64,000 nt of DNA, taken from the NCBI GenBank assembly GCA_944990035.1, contig CALYLX010000100.1:372001-436000 (forward strand), written 5' to 3'. The position numbers and the translations under genes were made by a program. The DNA comes from Clitopilus passeckerianus. Its lineage: Eukaryota > Basidiomycota > Agaricomycetes > Agaricales > Entolomataceae. A model generated the notes under the pieces. That model searched no databases. It was not told the DNA's origin and worked only from the letters and a program-made list of their open reading frames with translations. Shown here in pieces: positions 57,202 to 64,000 of this stretch (its first letter is position 1; every line of letters begins with the position of its first letter).

Positions 57202-60200
57202 TCACTATCGGGGCTATTTTCCACCATGCGTTCGTGGTCTATGCCTATACCTTTCCGGGCGGACGCACCTATACTAGTACTTTAAACATTCATGTTATTG
57301 ATTACATATAACTGACTCCTACACACTCTCGCTGTCTCATATCACTCACACATTTTCTTATATACAACAATTACAACGATTCGAACCATTAACGACGGTC
57401 GATAGCAGAATACTAGTACGAGCCTGGCACAGTCGGGCGTAAACCTCTCGCGAATCGCGTACTCCCTAACAATGCAATGGCGTCCATGGGCAAGTACGAT
57501 GTAGATGTACACTGATTCTCCGTCTGCAGTTATCGTAACATACGGATGTTCGTGTAGGAGGCCAGGAAGATATAGTATTGCGTGCTAAGCTGTTGATGTA
57601 AGACCTATATTACAAAAAGGCCCGTAGCTTGAACGGAACAAGCAGTAGTGTCTCTAGAACTCTAGATAGAAGGTACCTACCACGCCAAGCGTATCATAGG
57701 CATAAACAAGCTCCCATCAACCTTCCTACTCGCAAGATCACCCAACTCCGAATGAACAGGGAAATTGCCTTCTTCTTTTCCGTCCTTGACAGCACCTCGT
57801 AGCGACTCTCCTACCCTCTCAGGACAAATTGATAGGATTTTGGATGGCGCGGGGGAGGGGTGAATGAGATGGCTTCCTCAATGGTTTCGTAAGAGCACTG
57901 GCATCCCTGATACGCTTGCGCCGTGGGGTCCCCTGAACGCACAAAGAGCAGGTGGCTGAGGTTGGGAAATCTTGAAGGATCGTGTTACGGTTTAAAGAAG
58001 AGTGTTCCCGGGAAGAGCTCCAGAGATCCGTTACGCAAATGGCCAAATAGCGAGAAAGTGGGGAATAATGGTATCTGATAGGCCATGGGATAAACAGTCG
58101 ACCTGAAAACAGGTGTTACTCGCAGAGGTAACCTTTCGAGATGCAAAGGGACGTACAGTATCGATGAATACCTTGCATAGGTGTCAGGTATGGTTCTGGA
58201 GGGTTTGACGCTGTAAAACTGGGCGACGTATATCGCCATCCCGGTTCTAATCGGAATTTACTGCACAAAGCCTTGTCAGCATTGCATGTAGGTTGACTCT
58301 GGCGCCCATAAAACCTTGCTATTGACTTCCAACTTATCCGCTGGAGGGTGTACCTAGCCTTGATCGAGTCGGTACGTTCTGGCGGGCAGCCCAACCACAT
58401 TAACCTTCCTTAACACCTGGTGATAGGATACCGACGTCCCAAATAGCCTTCGGGAGCAAGGGAGCTTGCTGCCCCATCGCACAGAACCCGACTTTCGTGT
58501 GCAAATATCTGTATCCATATCGCACTGCGTCTACATAAGAATTTATCATCAATGCGAAGACATTTCCGAATGAACTGACCAGCTACATGGAAAACCCACG
58601 CAGGTAGCCCTGATTTCTCTGGTATCTTGTACAGTCATATTGGGTCATATTCAGGCTGCTTTTCGCAGCAATGATGTGTCCATTTGCCTCCCGTCTGGCG
58701 GGACATCGTCGTTCACGGACAACCCTGATCCAAGGGTGCCTATTCAAGAGGTATGTAAGGTTAGCCTCAAGGCTGGTTGAGGATGCGGTAGCAATGTCTG
58801 ACCAGGGAGGTGAAGTCATCCAAGACCGTTCGAGTATAGCAGATGAGCATGTCATTTGGTCTGCAGCGAGGATTTAGTCTGGGGCCGATATGAAATGCAC
58901 TCTTGGGTAACATACACATCTCAGAGCTGCCCCAGCATGGGTATCCGGGGGATTGACGTTCTAAGTCGCCGTCGCTGGATATCACGGTTTGGAGCCAAAA
59001 GAGCTAAGGGGTATTGCCGATATTGGCCTGAGGGATCGAATTTCCGAGGCAAAGAATCCGCATTTTGACTTCAAATTGATCTCATGCTTGAGCTCTAGAG
59101 AAAGCAGAGAATCCTGAGGGAGCAGCGGGAACCAGCCGAAACAGGTGGATGATGGTTCTGACCAAGGAGTAGTGTGGCTGTGACTGACGCGATTCGAGTT
59201 TCTTTTACCTTAACTCCCATGCCCAGCAAGATGATCAGTGTCTTCCAAGCGCCAACGACAGGCTCGGCCATGAAGACGGCCAAAGGGAAACAGCCTGCTC
59301 CTAATAAGCCATATGTAATAACGGCCGCCCTGCCTAGATAAGAGTAGTCGAAAATCCTTCGGTTCGATGTGAGCTTTCAGCTTTTTCCATCCTTGCATGT
59401 TGGGAGACTCACAAACGCGCCATTTCCATGCAGGATACTCTATCTGTACTTGCGAACAGTCTAACGCTAAGCAAGTGGATCTGAAAACTTATGTGAACGC
59501 GACGACAAGGCTGGACGATTAACTGGAGAAATGACATGGACTCGTATGCCCGAGACGTCTCAGCGAGAAGGGATTTGGCTTGGTGCATTCTTCCATGTCT
59601 ATAATATAAGTATAGCTTGCTGATACCTTTTCTCTAGGCTGCAGCGAACCATTCCTTGTTCACTTCATACGACCTACTCGGTCTTGTGCCCTAACACAGG
59701 CAACGCCTACAACAGGACCGCCATCATGCAAGAACCGTTCAGAACGAATCTATGTAGCGGATCCTATCACTATAGGAAGTCTCGCGCGGACTTTTACCTC
59801 CATAAGTTATTGCCCTAGTAAGTCTAGAATCAGTTCACGTTGAACGAAAAGAAGCTCACATTAAGCCATACATTCCAGATGCGTACCTACCAACTGCAGG
59901 ATGGTGTGGCCTTGCTATCAGCTTTTCGGTTCTACGACCTTACGAATGACGTTTGCGAGCGTCATCAGGATCGGCCAAATGAAAGTATGTGTCAACCCAA
60001 CTACTTTGACGAAAGGAAGCTCATTAGTTGGCGCAGACGCTCAGTCACGGTTTGAAGCTACCGGACGAAAGTCGTAATTCATCGACGTCAAAAACCGAAT
60101 ACCCTAAAAGCCAGAATGTTCGGGAATAATAAATTTCCTTCCATCCTCCCAACAACTCCCACCTCCTCTCCCCCGAAAATTCCACATCGCCTTCCCGAGC

Positions 60201-61686
60201 TGCAAATCTGGCGCATCATCTGTAAGCTCCTCAAATCATCTCCAGGAGCTCATACTCTCCACCGCTGGCTGTTTCTCGGACCAAATCCTGTCTAATCTCT
60301 ACGAGCTTCACCAACCCAACTCTTCGGATTCCGAAACAGTGCTCAGCGCCATTATGGTCTCCACACCCAGGCTCCCACCTTCCGGATGCATCGGGTCCGT
60401 TTAAGCTATACAAAATGTTGCGGCCTCTTGGTCAGCGAAGAGTAATGCCTGTCGTGGGGGGTCTGCCGCCTCCGCTACGGCATCCATACATCTCGTTCTT
60501 CGTACTTCTGCGAATTGGGATTCATGGCATTGGCGGGGGATCTGCGTGGCGAAACCGGTGACGTTTAGGGAAACGGGAAAAAATGGAGGAGGGATGAGGG
60601 CACAGTCATGTCATTAAGGTAGTAATATTTTACATGTACATCAATAGAACTGGCAGTAATACTGTAGTAGTAGGTGGTAGTGGTAGTCGTTAATATCATC
60701 GCTACGACAGCGGGATTCGATACGATTAGAGTGGGTACGAGCCGCCAATGTGTAACTTGAGACGAAAGGATGGCGGCGAAGGCTGCCATCCTAGAAAAGT
60801 TGATGCTGAAGGGCCAGTCGTCGTCTAAGCATGCCGCCCAACGGTATTCTACAAGCAGGGCCGTTAGTGCTGCCTAGGATTCAGGATAGGAAATGCACAA
60901 ACCTCCTCGGTATCCTACGGTCCAAGGTTACTGTATCCTCACGGGTGCACTAGTGCACGGGGAAGATCGCAGATCCAAATATTTCAGCTTCAGGCAGCAT
61001 GGTTGTCATCGGCAGTGGGAATCATAGGAGGGAAGCCAGCCTGGGAGCCTGATGGCCCTTCGAGGATTCGGTCGTGGTCACTGTACGAAGAAGTCACATC
61101 TGGAGCGGTAGGGCGTGCCTGACCAACGATTTGAAGTGTCAGAATATGTGGTCGAGTTGATGGAGGGCAAGGGCTGAGGGTGTCGGGTCCGTAGACAGTT
61201 TACAGACAATGAAATTGAGAGGAGATTGTGGTCGCGGGTTGATGCAGATGAGTTATCCAGATGTAAGAGGTAGCTTAGAATAGGGAACGAGCGAGGGAGG
61301 GAGGGTATGGTGACGTGATGGGGCATGCGTAGGTCTGCTCGTAAAGTTTTATTGCGTTGAGGTGGATATCACCGGTAGCGGGATATGGAATAAGGTAATC
61401 CTGAAGGCAAGATCGTCAGCATTTCCTGTGGTTGACATGATTCTATTGCTTACACGAACCTCATTGCTATCCGTGAGCAAAGGAAGTTCGTCATTATCCT
61501 CTCAACAGCCAGAAAGTAACCAGATCTCCGTGAATATGGATAAGTCGAGGAGACCGTCGTGAAGATCGTAGTCTAATGCGTATCCTTCTTGAAGTTGAAC
61601 GTACACATCGCTTGGTTACCGGAAGCTTGAAGTTATTGTTTCCGACATTTCGTAGCGAGCTGGCAGGAGAGATAGAGTGAGAAGCG

Positions 61687-63468
61687 ATGTGGTCAAGTGG
61701 CGGTAGAAGAAGTCGCGAGGTTACGATGACAAATAAATCTCCTCTCTCTTCTTTTCTCAACCTCCCAAGGTCAAACGATGCAAACCAGCAGCAAGCAGGG
61801 CTGGAATCCAAATCTCGTTCATCAACTATAACGTCAAACTCAGCGTTCTTGAGAAACGACTATTTGATGAGGAGCAAGAGAAGCCGGCATATGCTGACTG
61901 CTCCAAGGGCGGTTGAGATTGGACGACTCAAGTCAAGGTACATACCTTTTCCTTTTCTATTCTTTTCCACCTTCCCGACTCGCAGCGGGCCTTTGAGCAT
62001 CTTCCTCTTACCTCACCCTTCTTTGAACGAACGAACGAGGACGTTACTGATAAAATCATTTCTAGATTCCTCTAACATAAACATTTCCGAGTTCAAAACT
62101 TGCAACATTACTATACTAGCTCTGTTGGATATGCAGAATCGGTTGTTGCTTCGACCAGGACAAGGTAGGCCGTCGACCTCTTCCTATTGGGATGACAATC
62201 TGACCTCTTCGTTTCAGAGCCGTGAATTCCATTACTCCCACTGCTAGCCTCGCGAGATGCACCCGTCGAGCTTCAAGCGCTTCGACTGCGAACTGGAAGG
62301 CTTCCATCCAGGTGAGCCCACCCGGCCCCAACAACCATCGTTTCTGCCATACTCCTATTCTCGAGCACCCTTCTTCACCCCTTCTCCAGCGCTTTCCCGC
62401 CATCTTTATGTATTGGAAGCGTGGACTGACCGCTTTGCTTTGCAGGTGCATCCTTGAACCTCTCCGGTTTCGCGGACACAGGTTGGCCTCAAACTCTCCA
62501 GCTATCGATTGTCCACGACTTGGGGAGAAGCTGTCTCCTGTGAATCCGAGCTTTGCCAATTCCCCTTCTGGTGGATTGGCGCTACTGCTGCCTACCAACT
62601 TCAACGGCACTATGACACAAGGTTCTTCGGGGACCCGCTGTCCAACATCATGACAGCCACAAGCATCGTTCCGCACTGGCGTTTTCGACATATGCCGTCT
62701 ACCCCTAAGCCTCACTGCTTCAGCGACATCAATTGACGGATACGGGGCTATCCGTAAAGTCAAGGCCCCAGGAGCAACGGAGATGTGTCATGGTATTTTT
62801 TTGCCATTCCCTCCCGTATTCGTGATTCTAAATTCTCATCTCAGGTTTCCCACTTATACTCGACGGCCACACCTTTCGACATCAAGGTGTCACCCTTCTG
62901 GGATCCCAGCTATCCTCTACTTTTCCGTCGCAAGACGCACTCCTGTGAAGACTGGACTCCCAGTCCTCCCGAGCTTGTGTCTCGAGCCATGATTACCCAC
63001 CTACCCGCTCCAACTGTGCTACCTCCAGAAACGACGACTATCCAAGACGAACCGCCAGGTGTCTCTGACCGGCGCATGCGGCACCCACCCACCGCCTCCT
63101 CCAGGAGACGATCAATCCCCGTTGTCTCAGGAGTTTCAGACGCTGAAAGAGTGCGGCCTCCCCGTCCCCCTCCTCGCTACATGTGGCCTCCCTTTGCCGC
63201 CAGATCCCCATCACCCCGGCTCCAAGGCTCGGGCACTCAACAAAGCAGCTTTCGTCATCGTGGTACAGAAGAGCCTGCCTGGGCATATCACGAAAGTTTC
63301 CTTTGGCTCAGGTCCAAGCGCTATAGTCGAAAGCTCACTGGCCACCACGTCGTGATTGTCGCCGACTCCGCTTTCATTCCGCTTCTTCGCAATATTCAAT
63401 GGCGCCAGTTCACTTGTGGGCGGTTGGGTACATTTACTCTACAAATTTGTTGTGGCGGTTATGCGTAG
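61687..63468 (+). pseudogene. eroded multi-exon gene of unknown family (spacer X'' copy)
   Basis: Near-identical to 7465-9249, including the exon at 62066-62164 (NISEFKTCN) with the same acceptor and donor. A few substitutions cluster in that exon (about 62100-62155), where the two copies differ much more than in their surroundings. Function unknown. Confidence 0.4.
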
Positions 63469-63645
63469 TTGGAGTCTTCTTTTTTTTCCCGCCTTGAATG
63501 AAGTACCATTTGCGCTAAGTCGTACGCTGCCTCCGTGGCTCGAGTCTTTGAGGACTAGGTGCTGTTGAAGCACTCGTCGGTCGTACTGGCATAATTCCAC
63601 AATCCAGTTTGGAGAGACCTATGCCCATGCTGTGACCCATCCTCA

Positions 63646-63655
63646 TTTATATATG
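63646..63655 (+). promoter_or_regulatory. TATA-like box, gene 6
   Basis: TTATATATG about 220 bp before the ATG, followed by ACGTTTTGAACGTT as upstream of gene 2. Confidence 0.45.
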
Positions 63656-63700
63656 AACCCTGGACGTTTTGAACGTTCCCGCTGGCTGTCAATTCATTGA

Positions 63701-63732
63701 ATGGGCGCCAATTTTGAGGAGGAAAGCTGTGT
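63701..63732 (+). promoter_or_regulatory. conserved upstream motif, gene 6
   Basis: ATGGGCGCCAATTTT followed by AAAGCTGTGT, 169 bp before the ATG of gene 6. Confidence 0.5.
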
Positions 63733-63869
63733 GGACTGCTTCTGCATCACCAGCGCTTGAGTCCCATGTGTATGCCTCGTGCCTGAGTAACATTAGGTTG
63801 GTTGTCGCCCTGCAACCACTCCCACTGTCTACTGTCTACTTGACCCCCGCCCCTCTGGTTAGACCAAGA

Positions 63870-64000
63870 ATGACAGATTCGTACGAAGCCACCGACCACG
63901 AGCCTACGGAGAACAATCGTGGACATTCAAAAAGACCTCGAAGCCCTGAAGGTTCACCTACAACCTCGAAAAGAAGACGTCCAAACTCCCTTCTTCCCCC
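63870..64000 (+). CDS. NLR gene 6, 5' end only (gamma type)
   Basis: Starts MTDSYEATDHEPTENN and reads open to the window end (43 codons). It contains KRPRSPEGSP and TSKRRRP, the same two basic clusters as gene 2, so a bipartite nuclear localisation signal is plausible. The promoter modules also match gene 2. The NACHT and ankyrin parts would lie beyond the window; identity as an NLR rests on the N-terminal match and position. Confidence 0.7.
   Translation, partial: MTDSYEATDHEPTENNRGHSKRPRSPEGSPTTSKRRRPNSLLP

Larger units (their letters stand above)
57202..63869 (+). repeat. spacer X'' between genes 5 and 6
   Basis: 57202-57607 is the class I 3' flank shared with gene 3. The point between 57607 and 57608 is the empty site of the foldback element. 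57994-63540 is the second copy of the high-identity duplication (partner 3808-9320). Nothing intact is supported from 57202 to about 61680. The right part carries the gene-like remnant and then the gamma-type promoter of gene 6. Confidence 0.85.

Noticed and set aside
1..64000. tRNA genes, rRNA, CRISPR-like arrays, bacterial operons
   Set aside because: None recognised by eye; the regular repeats are coding ankyrin units without spacers, and gene structure is eukaryotic.

Overview
The window is eukaryotic and most likely from a mushroom-forming basidiomycete (Agaricomycetes). The evidence is short GT-AG introns of about 51-60 nt, the Agaricomycete-style NACHT proteins (nephrocystin-3-like N-terminal block, a CQYNDQLS segment, an HYTAQEFF-like segment) and a Ty3/gypsy chromovirus. 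I recognise no tRNA, rRNA, CRISPR or bacterial-type feature. The species cannot be named from the sequence.

The backbone is a cluster of six same-strand NLR-type genes (NACHT plus C-terminal ankyrin repeats, 34 residues = 102 bp per repeat). Gene 1 (463-3920) has a replaced C-terminus. Gene 2 (9648-21115) is destroyed by a deletion of its P-loop exon and by a retrotransposon. Gene 3 (26939-32223) is intact with 27 near-identical ankyrin repeats. Gene 4 (41023-44155) carries a one-base frameshift. Gene 5 (53347-57201) is intact with 13 repeats. Gene 6 (63870-64000+) runs off the end. Genes 1, 3 and 4-5 share one six-exon structure, including a 25-nt microexon that carries the Walker A motif. 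Two C-terminal classes alternate along the array (I: genes 1, 3, 5; II: genes 2, 4), and each class has its own downstream spacer type (X after class I, Y after class II). The array reads I-X-II-Y-I-X'-II-Y'-I-X''-II. N-terminal types are distributed differently (gene 1 = gene 4, gene 3 = gene 5, gene 2 = gene 6), which implies exchange of 5' and 3' modules. A short upstream motif lies 160-185 bp before all six start codons.

Mobile DNA: an 8,943-bp Ty3/gypsy chromovirus (10018-18960) with 248-bp LTRs that look identical, a 5-bp target duplication, one fused gag-pol ORF and an extra 3' ORF with its own TATA box sits inside gene 2. A 3,826-bp foldback element with Helitron-like ends (32625-36450) sits in the spacer after gene 3; the matching empty site is preserved after gene 5.

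The spacers (4-9 kb) are mosaics of repeated modules. X and X'' share about 5.5 kb at very high identity. Several spacers carry eroded copies of an unrecognised multi-exon gene. The picture is a recently and actively rearranging fungal NLR locus, in which repeat number, ends and regulatory modules are being reshuffled. By analogy with other fungal NLRs (Podospora HET-D/HET-E) a role in non-self recognition is plausible, but that is inference.
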